Origin: JACCTI01 sp051005695
GTDB taxonomy: Bacteria; Verrucomicrobiota; Verrucomicrobiia; Chthoniobacterales; UBA10450
DNA: 64,000 nt
Reading direction: 5' to 3'
Assembly (NCBI GenBank): GCA_051005695.1
Contig: JBPCJC010000026.1
Location: 51,853-115,852, forward strand
Part shown: piece by piece, positions 9,383 to 18,384 of the stretch
Position numbering within the stretch: the first letter of the stretch is position 1
Layout of the letters: every line of letters starts with the position of its first letter
The notes under the pieces: model-generated
What the model saw: the letters and a program-made list of their open reading frames with translations, nothing else
Databases searched by the model: none
What the model was told of the DNA's origin: nothing
Made by a program: the position numbers and the translations under genes

Positions 9383-10287
9383 AATACGGCCGCGCGCCAC
9401 GGCTCGGCTTGATGAATCGGCGTCTTCACTTCGCGGAGCGACGCGCCGGTTCCGCCAGCGAAGGCGCGCTGCACTTCGGCGACGATCGCGAGGGCAATTT
9501 CCGCCGGTGTTTCGGAGCCGAGATCGAGACCGGTGGGCGCGAAAAGTTCGGCGTTCGCAGAAGTGCCGCTGTCGAGAACGTCCGCCATCAACTGATCGCG
9601 CCGGCGCCGCGGGCCGATCAAACCGAGGTAACGCAGGGACATGGGAAGCAAGGTTTGCAGCGCGGAAAAATCGCGGCCGTAGTTGTGCGACTTGATGATC
9701 GCCGCGGTCCACTGATCGGCTTCGCGCGGGAGCTCGGAAGCCTGCGCGGCTTCGATCGTTTGCCAGCCGAGAATCGCGCAGAGCGCGCGCAGCGGATCGC
9801 TATCGGGGCCGTCGCCGAAGATGATCAGGCGCGGTTGCGGATGGATGGTTTGTTGAAAGCCGTGCTCGTTTTCCGATTCGCCGAAAGCGACGACACGAGT
9901 GCCGCCAGCGTGCGCCTGCTTTTCGAAAACCGTTTCCACCCGGCAGCTTTGCCGCGCGCTCAAATTAGCGGAAAGTTCGGCCACAAAAATTTTCTGGAGC
10001 GGCTCGATGAAAATATCGATCGCGCCGTTACAGCCGAAGCGTTGGCGCGTATCGAAACTCGTTAGGCCGGCCCTCCCGCTGCGCAAGACTTCCTGTGCGA
10101 GCACGGCCACTTCTTCTTCCAAACAACCGCCGCTGAGTGATCCGATCGTGCGCCCGTCACGAGCGATCAACATCCGCGCACCCGGCCGGCGATAACTGGA
10201 ACCGCGCGCGCGCACTAATGTCGCCAGCGCGAACTGTTCGTTAGGGCGCCGCTCACATTCGCGGATGATGTCGTGAACGTCTTTCAC
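9379..10287 (-). CDS. XdhC/CoxI family molybdenum cofactor chaperone (PaoD-like)
   Basis: A 302-residue XdhC-family protein. These bind and sulfurate molybdenum cofactor and insert it into the large subunit of xanthine-dehydrogenase-type enzymes. The N-terminal part shows the typical TLVRARGSSYRRPGARML stretch and GSLSGGCLEEEV. The C-terminal Rossmann half has LIIFGDG and the family-typical LRYLGLIGPRRRRDQL. It follows the catalytic subunit gene by 19 bases and overlaps mocA by four. Position corresponds to paoD in the E. coli paoABCD operon. Confidence 0.92.
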   Translation of the reverse strand: MKDVHDIIRECERRPNEQFALATLVRARGSSYRRPGARMLIARDGRTIGSLSGGCLEEEVAVLAQEVLRSGRAGLTSFDTRQRFGCNGAIDIFIEPLQKIFVAELSANLSARQSCRVETVFEKQAHAGGTRVVAFGESENEHGFQQTIHPQPRLIIFGDGPDSDPLRALCAILGWQTIEAAQASELPREADQWTAAIIKSHNYGRDFSALQTLLPMSLRYLGLIGPRRRRDQLMADVLDSGTSANAELFAPTGLDLGSETPAEIALAIVAEVQRAFAGGTGASLREVKTPIHQAEPWRAAVF

Positions 10288-10306
10288 GTTCTCGAAGATG
10301 CGCGCG

Positions 10307-12532
10307 TCAGATTAATTTGTCCGGCGTAATCGGGAGGTCGCGGACGCGTTTGCCGGTGGCGTGGTAAACCGCATTCGCCACCGCTGCGGCCGTCCCGGTG
10401 ATTCCAATTTCCCCAATGCCGCGGGCGCCGATTGGATTGAAGGCGAAGTCTGGTTCGCCGACGAATTCGACCTCGATCATCGGAATGTCGGCGTTCGTCG
10501 GGACGTGGTAGTCGGCGAGATTGCGGATCACCGGCAGCCCGGTGCGCGGATCGTAGGAAGTTTCCTCGCTCAGGGCCATGCCGATGCCCATGACCACGGC
10601 GCCGAGGATCTGGCTGCGCGCCGTTTTCGCAGTTACCACCCGACCACAGTTGATCACGCTGACGAAACGCGTGACCTGCACCCGCGGAATAAGCGGATCG
10701 ATTTTCACTTCGCAGAATTGCGCGCCCCAAGATTGGAAGGCTAATTTTTTGTTCTCTTCGGGCTCGTGCAATTTGCTCTCGACCGCGAGTGCATCCTTCC
10801 CGGCGCGCTGCATGATCTCGACGAAGCCATCGGATTTTGCGTTGTCGTTCTTGAGTCCGATGCGACCGGGAGCGACCATCGCGATGTCCTCTTTCTTCGC
10901 TTGGTGCAACGGCGATTTGGCGTCGGCGATCGCGAGGTCAGCAAGCGCCTGATGAAGAAGAAGCGCGACTTCGTGAATCGCGGTCCCGACGGTGCCGGTG
11001 GAATTCGAGCCGCCCGCGACCGGGCCGAACGGAAAATCGGAATTGCCGAGCTCGAAGGTGACCTTCTCAAAAGGAACCCCGAGTTGCTCCGAAGAAATCT
11101 GGGTGAAGGCGGTGTAAGCGCCAGTGCCGAGATCGTGGGTGGCGCACTGAACGACGGCGCTGCCATCTGCGCGCAAGGTGGCCTTCGCGGCCGCGGCCAT
11201 TTTGTGCGCGGGATAGGTGGCGGTCGCCATGCCCCAGCCGACGAGGAGATCGCCGTCGCGCATTTTACCAGGAAGGGGATCGCGTTTCGACCAGCCGAAT
11301 TTTTCGGCGCCGACTTGATAGGCTTCCTTCAGATGCTTGGCGCTGAAGGGGACATTCTTGGTCGGATGATTGTCCGCATGATTCGTTAGGCGGAGGGCCA
11401 CCGGATCCATTTTCAAGAGGTAGGATAACTCGTCGAGCGCGCACTCGAGCGCGTAGGTGCCGGGGCATTCGCCGGGGGCGCGCATGAATGTGGGCGTGGC
11501 GACGTTGACCGGGAAGACGGTTTCTTCAACGCGAATCGCCGGGCTTTCGTACATCAAACCGGTGGAACGCGCGCCGCATGATTCGGTGAACTCGCCAACC
11601 GTGGAAGTAAGCGTGTCGGAGACGTGGCGAATCGCCTGCAGCTTGCCGTCCCGCGTGGCCGCGAGCGACAGCGTCTGGCGCGTAGGGGTGCGATGCCCGG
11701 TGCCGGTGAACATGGACTTGCGCGGGATGTGAAATTTTACCGGCACACCGGTGGCTTTCGCGGCCATCGCCGCCAAGAGAACGTGCGGCCAGAGCGCGCC
11801 TTTGCAGCCGAAGGCGCCGCCGACGAACGGACAAATGACGCGGACATTTTCGACCGCCAGACTGAAACTTTCCGCGAGCAAATTTTGCACGCCTTTGACG
11901 AACTGGGTCGCGTCCCAAACCGTCAATTTTTTGTCGCCGTCCCACTGCGCGATCGTGCCCGAAATCTCGATCGGGTTGTGGGTTTCGGTGGGCGTGAGGT
12001 AAGTCTCTTCCAGCCTAACGAGTTCTTGATTGGCCAGCGCTGAATCGACGTCGCCCTTCTTGAGTTGCACATGCTCGTCGTTGTTTTTCTTCGGCTTGGT
12101 CGCCTTGTGCTCGGCGGCTTCCATGGTTAACAACGGCTCTTCCGGCGCATAGCTGACCCGGACTAACGAGGCCGCGTAGCGCGCCTGCTCGAGCGTCTGC
12201 GCGACGACCAAGGCCACGTATTGCCCGGCGTAATGCACCTCGTCATCGCTCACGGGATTGCGCTCTTCACTGCGGATTCCCTTCATCATCCCGCCCTTGG
12301 CCTCGGCCGTTTTGGGCACGTTTTGATGAGTTAGAATCGTCAGCACGCCGGGCGCGGCTTGCGCCGCCTTGGTATCGATCGCGGTGATCTTGCCCTTGGA
12401 AATGTTACTCTCCACCGGCCACGCGGTGGCGCATTTTGGAACTTCGAATTCGACCGCGTACTTCGCCGCGCCGGTCACTTTCAAATGACCGTCGACGCGG
12501 TTTCTGGCAGGTCCGATGGTCGCGGCGCTCAT
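10307..12532 (-). CDS. paoC: Xanthine dehydrogenase family molybdopterin-binding subunit (PaoC-like)
   Basis: The 741-residue catalytic subunit of a molybdenum hydroxylase, probably an aldehyde oxidoreductase. It shows the conserved cofactor and substrate regions PFVGGAFGCKG, MRAPGE and the C-terminal GARGIGEIGITG stretch with the catalytic Glu of the family. Its start overlaps the end of the FAD subunit as ATGA. With the Tat-exported iron-sulfur subunit and the 4Fe-4S-containing FAD subunit it matches the periplasmic PaoABC layout. The substrate cannot be read from the sequence; aromatic aldehydes are typical for PaoABC. Confidence 0.92.
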   Translation of the reverse strand: MSAATIGPARNRVDGHLKVTGAAKYAVEFEVPKCATAWPVESNISKGKITAIDTKAAQAAPGVLTILTHQNVPKTAEAKGGMMKGIRSEERNPVSDDEVHYAGQYVALVVAQTLEQARYAASLVRVSYAPEEPLLTMEAAEHKATKPKKNNDEHVQLKKGDVDSALANQELVRLEETYLTPTETHNPIEISGTIAQWDGDKKLTVWDATQFVKGVQNLLAESFSLAVENVRVICPFVGGAFGCKGALWPHVLLAAMAAKATGVPVKFHIPRKSMFTGTGHRTPTRQTLSLAATRDGKLQAIRHVSDTLTSTVGEFTESCGARSTGLMYESPAIRVEETVFPVNVATPTFMRAPGECPGTYALECALDELSYLLKMDPVALRLTNHADNHPTKNVPFSAKHLKEAYQVGAEKFGWSKRDPLPGKMRDGDLLVGWGMATATYPAHKMAAAAKATLRADGSAVVQCATHDLGTGAYTAFTQISSEQLGVPFEKVTFELGNSDFPFGPVAGGSNSTGTVGTAIHEVALLLHQALADLAIADAKSPLHQAKKEDIAMVAPGRIGLKNDNAKSDGFVEIMQRAGKDALAVESKLHEPEENKKLAFQSWGAQFCEVKIDPLIPRVQVTRFVSVINCGRVVTAKTARSQILGAVVMGIGMALSEETSYDPRTGLPVIRNLADYHVPTNADIPMIEVEFVGEPDFAFNPIGARGIGEIGITGTAAAVANAVYHATGKRVRDLPITPDKLI

Positions 12533-13524
12533 ATGGTTAGAGCCGCGGTGGTTTGCAGCGCGCGAACGAGGCTGCGCTTCGCGAGCTCGATCTTGAATTT
12601 GTTATGCGCGTAAGCCTTCGCGTCCGCGAGTTCGGCTTCAGCGGCGGCGCGGAAAATTTGTTCGTCGACACTTTTGCCTAACAAGACCTGCTCGGCTTTC
12701 TGTGCCCGCCAGGGTTTGTGCGCCACTCCGCCTAGAGCTAACCGCACGCTTTTGATCGTGTTTCCCTCCAGCTCCAAAAGCGCGGCCACGCTAACGAGTG
12801 CAAACGCGTAACTCGCGCGGTCGCGCACTTTCAAATAAGTCGAGCGATTCGAAAATGGCAGCGCCGGCAGATCGACCGCCGTGATTAATTCATCGACGCT
12901 GAGAGTGGTTTCGATGTTGGGCGTGGCGCCGGGAAGTCGATGGAAATCGCCGATCGGAATCGTGCGCTCGCCTTTCGGCCCCTGCACCCTCACGACTGCT
13001 TCAAGCGCGGCGAGCGCGACATTCTGGTCGCTCGGATTGGTCGCGATGCATTGCTCGCTCTGGCCGAGAATGGCGTGGATGCGGTTGAAGCCGTCGATCG
13101 CACCGCAGCCGCTGCCGGGGTTGCGTTTGTTGCAGGACGGAAACGCCGGATCGTAGAAATAATAACAGCGCGTGCGCTGGAGAAGATTGCCGCCGGTGGT
13201 GGCGAGGTTGCGCAGTTGCGGGCTGGCGCCGGCGAGCAAGGCCTGGCTCAACACCGGATAACGCGAAGTGATCAACGGATGCTCGGCGACATCGGAATTG
13301 CGCGCGAGCGCGCCGATGCGGACACCCGCGCCGCCGGGCAATTCTTCCACTTGCGATAACGGCAGTCGATTGATGTCGACGAGGGCCGTCGGTAACTCCA
13401 CGCCCATCTTCATCAGGTCGACGAGATTGGTGCCGCCGCCTAGAAACTTCGCGTGCGGATTGGCCGCGAGCGCGTCGATCGCCTGCTGCGGATCGGACGC
13501 GCGCGAATAGGTGAACGGGTTCAT
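12529..13524 (-). CDS. paoB: FAD-binding subunit of molybdenum hydroxylase (PaoB-like)
   Basis: A 331-residue FAD subunit. It has the FAD motifs KFLGGGTNLVDLMK and TTGGNLLQRTRC, followed by a Cys-rich insertion with CNKRNPGSGCGA, which in E. coli PaoB binds an additional [4Fe-4S] cluster. The ATG at 13524 overlaps the paoA stop as ATGA; the longer open frame upstream merely runs through paoA. Second gene of the operon. It passes electrons between the iron-sulfur subunit and the acceptor. Confidence 0.93.
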   Translation of the reverse strand: MNPFTYSRASDPQQAIDALAANPHAKFLGGGTNLVDLMKMGVELPTALVDINRLPLSQVEELPGGAGVRIGALARNSDVAEHPLITSRYPVLSQALLAGASPQLRNLATTGGNLLQRTRCYYFYDPAFPSCNKRNPGSGCGAIDGFNRIHAILGQSEQCIATNPSDQNVALAALEAVVRVQGPKGERTIPIGDFHRLPGATPNIETTLSVDELITAVDLPALPFSNRSTYLKVRDRASYAFALVSVAALLELEGNTIKSVRLALGGVAHKPWRAQKAEQVLLGKSVDEQIFRAAAEAELADAKAYAHNKFKIELAKRSLVRALQTTAALTI

Positions 13525-14204
13525 GCGCCTTTTTTCGCAGCCGCTTGTTTGACCGCGTCGAGAATGTTCGGATAGGCGCCGCAACGGCAGAGATTGCCGC
13601 TCATCCACTCGCGAATTTCCGCATCGCTCCCGGTGTGGCCTTCTGCAATGCAGGCGACCGCGGAGCAAATCTGGCCGGGCGTGCAATAGCCGCACTGGAA
13701 ACCATCATGTTCCAGGAACGCCGCCTGCACGGGGTGCAATTGGTCGCCCTGCGCGAGGCCTTCGATCGTCGTAATCTGGTCTCCTTCGACCGCGACCGCG
13801 AGCGCCAGGCAGGAGTTCACCCGCCGGCCATTCACGAGCACCGTGCAGGCGCCACATTGGCCGTGGTCGCAGCCTTTCTTCGAGCCGGTGAGATGAAGTT
13901 TTTCGCGGAGCGCGTCCAGCAGCGTGGTGCGCTGATCGAGTTGCGGTAACGAATAATCTTTTCCGTTAATCTTGAGCGTCACATCCACGCCAAGTGCAGC
14001 CTGGTTGGCGGCGGGGACGGCGGCATTCACGCGCGTCGCCGCGCCGACGAGTCGCGGCCCGATTGCGAGCGCGGCGCTGGTGCCAGCCACTTGTTTCAAG
14101 AACTTCCGCCGCGTGGCGGGACTGCCGAAAATGAGAAGCTCGTCGAGTTCACCGGCATTGCCTGCCGGCGATCCGGATTCTGATGCGCCCTTGTGGTCCT
14201 CCAT
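13521..14204 (-). CDS. paoA: 2Fe-2S iron-sulfur subunit with Tat signal (PaoA-like)
   Basis: A 227-residue subunit with two [2Fe-2S] domains. The plant-type cluster has Cys112, Cys117, Cys120 and Cys132 (GCDHGQCGACTVLVNG), and the helical cluster has Cys171, Cys174, Cys206 and Cys208. A Tat motif TRRKFLKQ at residues 31-38 and the hydrophobic AALAIG stretch indicate folded export to the periplasm, as for E. coli PaoA. It is the first gene of the operon; about 120 bases of non-coding DNA precede it and presumably hold the promoter. Confidence 0.94.
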   Translation of the reverse strand: MEDHKGASESGSPAGNAGELDELLIFGSPATRRKFLKQVAGTSAALAIGPRLVGAATRVNAAVPAANQAALGVDVTLKINGKDYSLPQLDQRTTLLDALREKLHLTGSKKGCDHGQCGACTVLVNGRRVNSCLALAVAVEGDQITTIEGLAQGDQLHPVQAAFLEHDGFQCGYCTPGQICSAVACIAEGHTGSDAEIREWMSGNLCRCGAYPNILDAVKQAAAKKGA

Positions 14205-14324
14205 GCTCCCCGTTTTCTTTAAACCGGGAGAACGACGATTAAAAACGAAAGTTTCGCAAATATCTTGTCAGCCTCCGCGCTCGCAATTCTCGCGAACGCG
14301 GAGACGACAAAAATCTTTCGCGCC

Positions 14325-14648
14325 TTACTTCACGAGCGCGGCCGCAGCCTGCGCTGCGAGCACGATAGGCCACGCCGCGAGCGCGGCGATGATCACAAAG
14401 AGCGCTCCTTCGAGCACCCATTCGCGGCGAGCTTCACTGGAAAAGAAGCCTTCGCTTAAGGCACGGAAACGTGGAGTGAGCGGGGGCAAGCCGCTTTCAC
14501 GCCGGACACAATTCCCGCTCCCGCGCAATTGCGGTGCCGGGGTTTGGAAGTTGCAGTCAGTGCCCGGCGATTTCGGCAGGGCATGACCAAACGAATGCTG
14601 CGAATCGCCGCGAGAACTCGGGCGATCTGTCTGAAATGTAGGTTTCAT
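14325..14648 (-). CDS. Small hypothetical membrane protein
   Basis: A 107-codon frame with an N-terminal low-complexity half and a C-terminal hydrophobic segment (EGALFVIIAALAAWPIVLAA) preceded by FFSSEARREW. The C-terminal layout resembles small one-helix membrane proteins I associate with Verrucomicrobia, but I cannot name a family. The true start is uncertain and could be internal, since the first ~45 residues look unconstrained. Moderate confidence only. Confidence 0.45.
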   Translation of the reverse strand: MKPTFQTDRPSSRGDSQHSFGHALPKSPGTDCNFQTPAPQLRGSGNCVRRESGLPPLTPRFRALSEGFFSSEARREWVLEGALFVIIAALAAWPIVLAAQAAAALVK

Positions 14649-14882
14649 ATGTCTCTAACGCGCAGAGTTCGAGCCCTGCGTAAACGTCGGCCGCGGTTGT
14701 TACACCAGCAGCCAGCTATATGTCTTCGGAACCCCTCGAAGGGCTCCGGGCCGACCAGAAGGTCGATAGCTATTGAGACTGAATAATCAGCGCCCTTCAC
14801 GTGGAAGCGTAGCGCTCACTAACACAAGCCCAACCAGCTGAACCGCCAGAAATATCCGTCGGCCCCGGGCGAAGTCAACCGG
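14649..14882. other. Intergenic stretch with no recognised gene
   Basis: No convincing reading frame is present. A T-arm-like hairpin (gcagagttcgagccctgcg, about 14660-14685) and other short stems occur. I could not fold a tRNA or tmRNA with matching acceptor ends on either strand. A structured RNA remains possible. Confidence 0.35.
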
Positions 14883-15074
14883 CTAGCGAAACCCTCCGCG
14901 GGTCATGATCTCCGCCGGCTCGGCTTTGTGTTTCTTTTCGCTCTGCTCGCGCGCGGGCTTGGTTTTCGTGGCTGGGGACCCCTTCGGTTTCCCGGGTGAT
15001 TTTTGTGCGGAACAACTAACGTCGCCGGCGAGGACGGCTCCGACCACGAGCAAGACCAGGCAATATTTTTTCAT
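14883..15074 (-). CDS. Small exported basic protein
   Basis: A 63-residue protein that starts at ATG 15074 with a short hydrophobic export signal (MKKYCLVLLVVGAVLAG) followed by a Cys (DVSC). The rest is Lys/Pro-rich and positively charged. The lipobox is poor, so lipoprotein status is doubtful. The frame is open further upstream but that part overlaps the tRNA-Gly gene, which favours the internal ATG. No family recognised. Confidence 0.5.
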   Translation of the reverse strand: MKKYCLVLLVVGAVLAGDVSCSAQKSPGKPKGSPATKTKPAREQSEKKHKAEPAEIMTRGGFR

Positions 15075-15098
15075 GAATTCAACGGCGCTCGGGGGATG

Positions 15099-15169
15099 AG
15101 CGGGTGAAGGGAATCGAACCCTCGTGTCCAGCTTGGGAAGCTGGCGTTCTACCATTGAACTACACCCGC
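15099..15169 (-). tRNA. tRNA-Gly (CCC)
   Basis: A 71-nt cloverleaf on the minus strand. The acceptor stem GCGGGTG/CACCCGC runs between 15163-15169 and 15100-15106. The D arm contains TTCAATGGTAGAA, the anticodon stem-loop is ccagc-ttcccaa-gctgg with anticodon CCC, and the T arm is gagggttcgattccctt. CCA is not encoded. It decodes GGG. Confidence 0.95.
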
Positions 15170-15221
15170 GAATCGATCCCGGATTTTCGACGGCGGATTT
15201 TGGATTGCAAGCGCGGAAGCC

Positions 15222-15815
15222 TTACTGCCAGGAGATCACGTCGTCCCGGCCTGGACCTGTGCTCTTGCTGCCGTTGCCGCCGGCCATGTCTTTGCCTAAC
15301 GAGTACGCGATTACCCCCTGGCGAATGTTCGCCCCGCCGGCGCCGCTGTCAGCCGTGTAGGGATTGGTCACCTGGTTATCGTAATCCGCATCCAGCCCAA
15401 TCCAGTACGGCTTGCCCCACGGGTCATACCATTGGTTATCCGAGGTTTTGATTCCGCCGCGCGGCGTCGTTTGGTCCTTCGCGTCCGGCGGATTGATGAA
15501 GACGATCTGCTTCGGATTCAGGGTCGTGATCGCGACTCCGCGCAGCTCGTCGAAGAGCGCCTTATTCGAACTCCCGGTGCCGCCGAAGATGGCACTCGCG
15601 TCGGTCGTCGCCGTCGTCGGATAGCGGCCGTACTCGGTGTAGAAGGCGTTCACCGCGGTGACGATTTGCACGAGATCGTTTTTCGCTTGCGTCTTCTTCG
15701 CGGAATTTTGCACCGATTGAAATGCCGGGAACGCCAGCCCAATGAGCACCGCGATGATCGAGATCACCACCAGGAGCTCGATCAAAGTGAAACCGTCCGT
15801 CGGTTTCGTCCTCAT
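15222..15815 (-). CDS. Type II secretion/type IV pilus prepilin (GspG-like)
   Basis: A 197-residue prepilin with a short leader (MRTKPTDG) cleaved before FTLIELLVVISIIAVLIGLA, the class III signal with Glu5 of the mature protein. The globular part has FYTEYGRYP and a C-terminal DPWGKPYWIGLDADYDNQV stretch, typical of major pseudopilins that bind calcium. The ATG at 15815 is preferred to a TTG five codons upstream. No other secretion genes flank it, so it is a stand-alone copy. Confidence 0.9.
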   Translation of the reverse strand: MRTKPTDGFTLIELLVVISIIAVLIGLAFPAFQSVQNSAKKTQAKNDLVQIVTAVNAFYTEYGRYPTTATTDASAIFGGTGSSNKALFDELRGVAITTLNPKQIVFINPPDAKDQTTPRGGIKTSDNQWYDPWGKPYWIGLDADYDNQVTNPYTADSGAGGANIRQGVIAYSLGKDMAGGNGSKSTGPGRDDVISWQ

Positions 15816-15837
15816 TTCTGCGCGCAGCAAAACTTCA

Positions 15838-17217
15838 TTACCATCCCTGCATTTGCTCAGGAAAAGGGCAGTGAGCGCAATCCGAATTATCCTGCAGACA
15901 GAAATCTTCGTAAATCTGCAGGAGCCCCTGTTGCCCGGCGACGGTCTTGACGAAGCGCGCTCGCCGCGGATCCTCGCCGAACAATCTGGTCACCGCAGTT
16001 TCCAGGCGACGATTCGTTAGGCGAGCGGGCAGCCGGGCATATTCAGCGGCGAGATCCGCGCCTTCCGCGCTGAGGAAAGGAATGATGACGTTGGCCAGAA
16101 TCTCCGCGATCCGTGATTCGCCGACGAGCGCCATTTCCCCCGTCGCCGCCTCGGCGGTGAGGGTGTAGTGGTGGTTCCAAAATGGATTGCCTAACGAGCG
16201 CAAAAACTCCGCCGCCGCGGCCACCGGAGCGCTCTCGCCTAACGAGTCCCGAAACGCCGGCCAGCCCCGCACAATCGCGGCCAGCGCGCCCAGACGCCGC
16301 TGCGGATGATTCAGCGGACGCGCGCCGCTCCAGCGCCAAAGTTCCGCCGGCAAAATCAAGCGCTGCATGGCGTCACGCTGCGGCCACCATTGATCCCAAA
16401 GCGCGCGCACATAAGCGCGGGTTTCGTTTTCATAAATCGAGAGATCGGGCGCGGCCAGAAAACCAGCGAGACCGAAAAGCAAAGCCTCCGCGAGCTGCGG
16501 ATCTTCGCGCAGAAAGGCCAGCGGCAGACGCTGGGCGAGGAGGGTGAACGTCAGCTTGTTTTGTTTGTAACCGAGCGCCGCGGCCAGCTCTTGAAAGAGC
16601 GCTTCCTCGCGCCCATGGTTTTCGATCAACCCGCTCAGGCGAGCGGCTTTGCGTTGTTGCCGAAACTTTGAGGCCGCCTCGATGACACTGAGCACGCGTT
16701 CTTCCGGCAAATCTTTCAACGGCGCCTGACAGCGCCCGGGACGGGCGAGGGGAACATTGCTGGCAAAGACTTCCGGCAAGGTCGCCGGATCCACGCGCAC
16801 TTGCAGGACGTTGCGGTTCAATCGTGTGCGAGTGAAAAACGCGCTCTCGCCCGCCTGCACGAAGACGTGCAGGATGGTGTCTTCAAACGCTGGATTGATC
16901 GCGTGCCCATGCGCTTCCCAACTCCGATCGGTTAGATCGAATTCGATGCTGCCGCTGAGAATTTTTCCGTCATCGAGCCGGATGGCGGCGCCCTGAAAAT
17001 CAGGGCCGGCCTCGCGGTTCCACGTTCCGAATTGGACGAGCTCGATTTCGGTGTCGCAAGTTGCGCGAAAGCGCCTCCCAAAATCTCCCGCGAACCAGCG
17101 CGCCTGCAGCTCGAGTTCGGTCGGATCGCGCGCCGCGGGAAAGAGCGCGCGTTCCTTCAGGCGGCCGCGCGCCCGCAGCTCGGCGTAGCGTTCTGCGCTG
17201 GAGGAGGAAGCCAGCAC
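15838..17217 (-). CDS. DUF2851 family protein
   Basis: A 459-residue DUF2851 protein of unknown function. Supporting stretches are GPDFQGAAIRLDDG near the N-terminus, ALGYKQNKLTF in the middle and a C-terminal Cys cluster (CLQDNSDCAHCPFPEQ) that could bind a metal. It begins with GTG at 17217. The upstream DUF4126 gene stops 12 bases away and an octamer fills the gap. Four octamer copies lie in or beside the gene. Confidence 0.82.
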   Translation of the reverse strand: MLASSSSAERYAELRARGRLKERALFPAARDPTELELQARWFAGDFGRRFRATCDTEIELVQFGTWNREAGPDFQGAAIRLDDGKILSGSIEFDLTDRSWEAHGHAINPAFEDTILHVFVQAGESAFFTRTRLNRNVLQVRVDPATLPEVFASNVPLARPGRCQAPLKDLPEERVLSVIEAASKFRQQRKAARLSGLIENHGREEALFQELAAALGYKQNKLTFTLLAQRLPLAFLREDPQLAEALLFGLAGFLAAPDLSIYENETRAYVRALWDQWWPQRDAMQRLILPAELWRWSGARPLNHPQRRLGALAAIVRGWPAFRDSLGESAPVAAAAEFLRSLGNPFWNHHYTLTAEAATGEMALVGESRIAEILANVIIPFLSAEGADLAAEYARLPARLTNRRLETAVTRLFGEDPRRARFVKTVAGQQGLLQIYEDFCLQDNSDCAHCPFPEQMQGW

Positions 17218-17228
17218 GCGATGACTCG

Positions 17229-18293
17229 TTAGGCCGAAAGCGCGGGCTCCGGCGCGGCCGCGGGCGCTTCCACCGGCGGCGTTGGCGGCGGCGCCGCGAG
17301 ACGCGCGCGCAAATATTCGACCATCTCTTCGACCAGCGGTCCGCTGGAGCGCGGGAAAGTGAAAAGGTATCTCGGTCCCTTCCCGGCAGTCGGAAAGATG
17401 ACCAAATTTTCCGAGAGAAATTTCGGCTCTCGCGCGATCTCCAGGTTCTCGAGGTCGATCGTTTCCGCCAATCCGCGCCCGCCTTTTCGGCCGACGAAAA
17501 CCAGTTTGCGCGGCTCTTCGTTCGTGGCCACGAGCGCGCCGAATAGATTGGGCGCGATCCGTCGTCCGCGCCCGCTCAGACAGGGCACAGCCCAGGCGAT
17601 GGTTTCGCTGAGGACATTCTGCCGGCTGAAAATTCCCGCGTATTTCGAGGGCAAGGCGATCGGCAAAGTCGCGGGGGAATTGGAATCCGCGGGGCCGTTG
17701 AGCTTTTTGAAAATGAGCCAGATTTTAGCTTTCATCGCGCGCAGAATCTTCGGCGCGAAGTAAAAGAACGTGGCCAGCGCGAGGACGAAAACAACGAGCG
17801 CGGCGATCGGGTTGTAATGAATTAAAGCGAGGCCGCCGAAGACCGCGGCGTCTTCCGCGAGGCTCAAGCCGATGTTGGAAAACGGCTCCGGCGAAGTGTT
17901 CGCAACCAGGCGCGTCGAAGCTTTTGCGGTATGCGTGACCAGGCTGGTGCCGCCGGCCAGCAGGAGAACGACGACGTCGAAGACCGGGCTCGAACGCCCG
18001 AGCACTTGAATGGCGAGGAGCGCGCCGCCGATCGGCCGAATGACGGTGTGGACGGCGTCCCACGCGGAGTCGATCCACGGGATTTTGTCGGCGAAAAATT
18101 CCAGAAAATAAAGAACGCCGGCGGTGATCACGATCGCCGGATGGCCGAGGACTTCGAGGGAGTGATACTGCGGCGCGAGCGTGATCCAATGCTGGTTCAC
18201 CGCCAGGCCGGTGACGAAAACGGTCAGGTATAGATTGATCCCCGCGAGCGCCGCGAGACCGAGGGCAACCCCGAGGAGATTGAGCTGTTCCAC
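17229..18293 (-). CDS. DUF4126 domain membrane protein
   Basis: A 354-residue protein. Residues ~1-190 form a DUF4126 membrane domain with about five hydrophobic segments (LNLLGVALGLAALAGINLYL, AIVITAGVLYFLEFF, FDVVVLLLAGGTSLVTHTAK and others). The C-terminal ~150 residues are soluble and end in a Pro/Ala-rich tail. The stop codon TAA at 17229-17231 is part of an exact octamer. Function unknown. Confidence 0.8.
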   Translation of the reverse strand: MEQLNLLGVALGLAALAGINLYLTVFVTGLAVNQHWITLAPQYHSLEVLGHPAIVITAGVLYFLEFFADKIPWIDSAWDAVHTVIRPIGGALLAIQVLGRSSPVFDVVVLLLAGGTSLVTHTAKASTRLVANTSPEPFSNIGLSLAEDAAVFGGLALIHYNPIAALVVFVLALATFFYFAPKILRAMKAKIWLIFKKLNGPADSNSPATLPIALPSKYAGIFSRQNVLSETIAWAVPCLSGRGRRIAPNLFGALVATNEEPRKLVFVGRKGGRGLAETIDLENLEIAREPKFLSENLVIFPTAGKGPRYLFTFPRSSGPLVEEMVEYLRARLAAPPPTPPVEAPAAAPEPALSA

Positions 18294-18384
18294 GACGGAA
18301 ATATGAAATGCCGCCGGGCGTTGTCACGCGGTTTTGCCCACGAGATTCCTGTCATCTCTTTCGGTCGATGCTACACTCCGCGCC

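Noticed and set aside
9383..9712. N-terminal extension of the MocA-like protein to an upstream ATG
   Set aside because: The extension lies wholly inside xdhC in another frame. The conserved nucleotide-binding loop sits right after the TTG that overlaps the xdhC stop.
14655..14690. tRNA or tmRNA 3' end suggested by a T-arm-like hairpin
   Set aside because: No acceptor stem, anticodon arm or CCA-adjacent pairing could be matched on either strand, and the T stem has a bulge.
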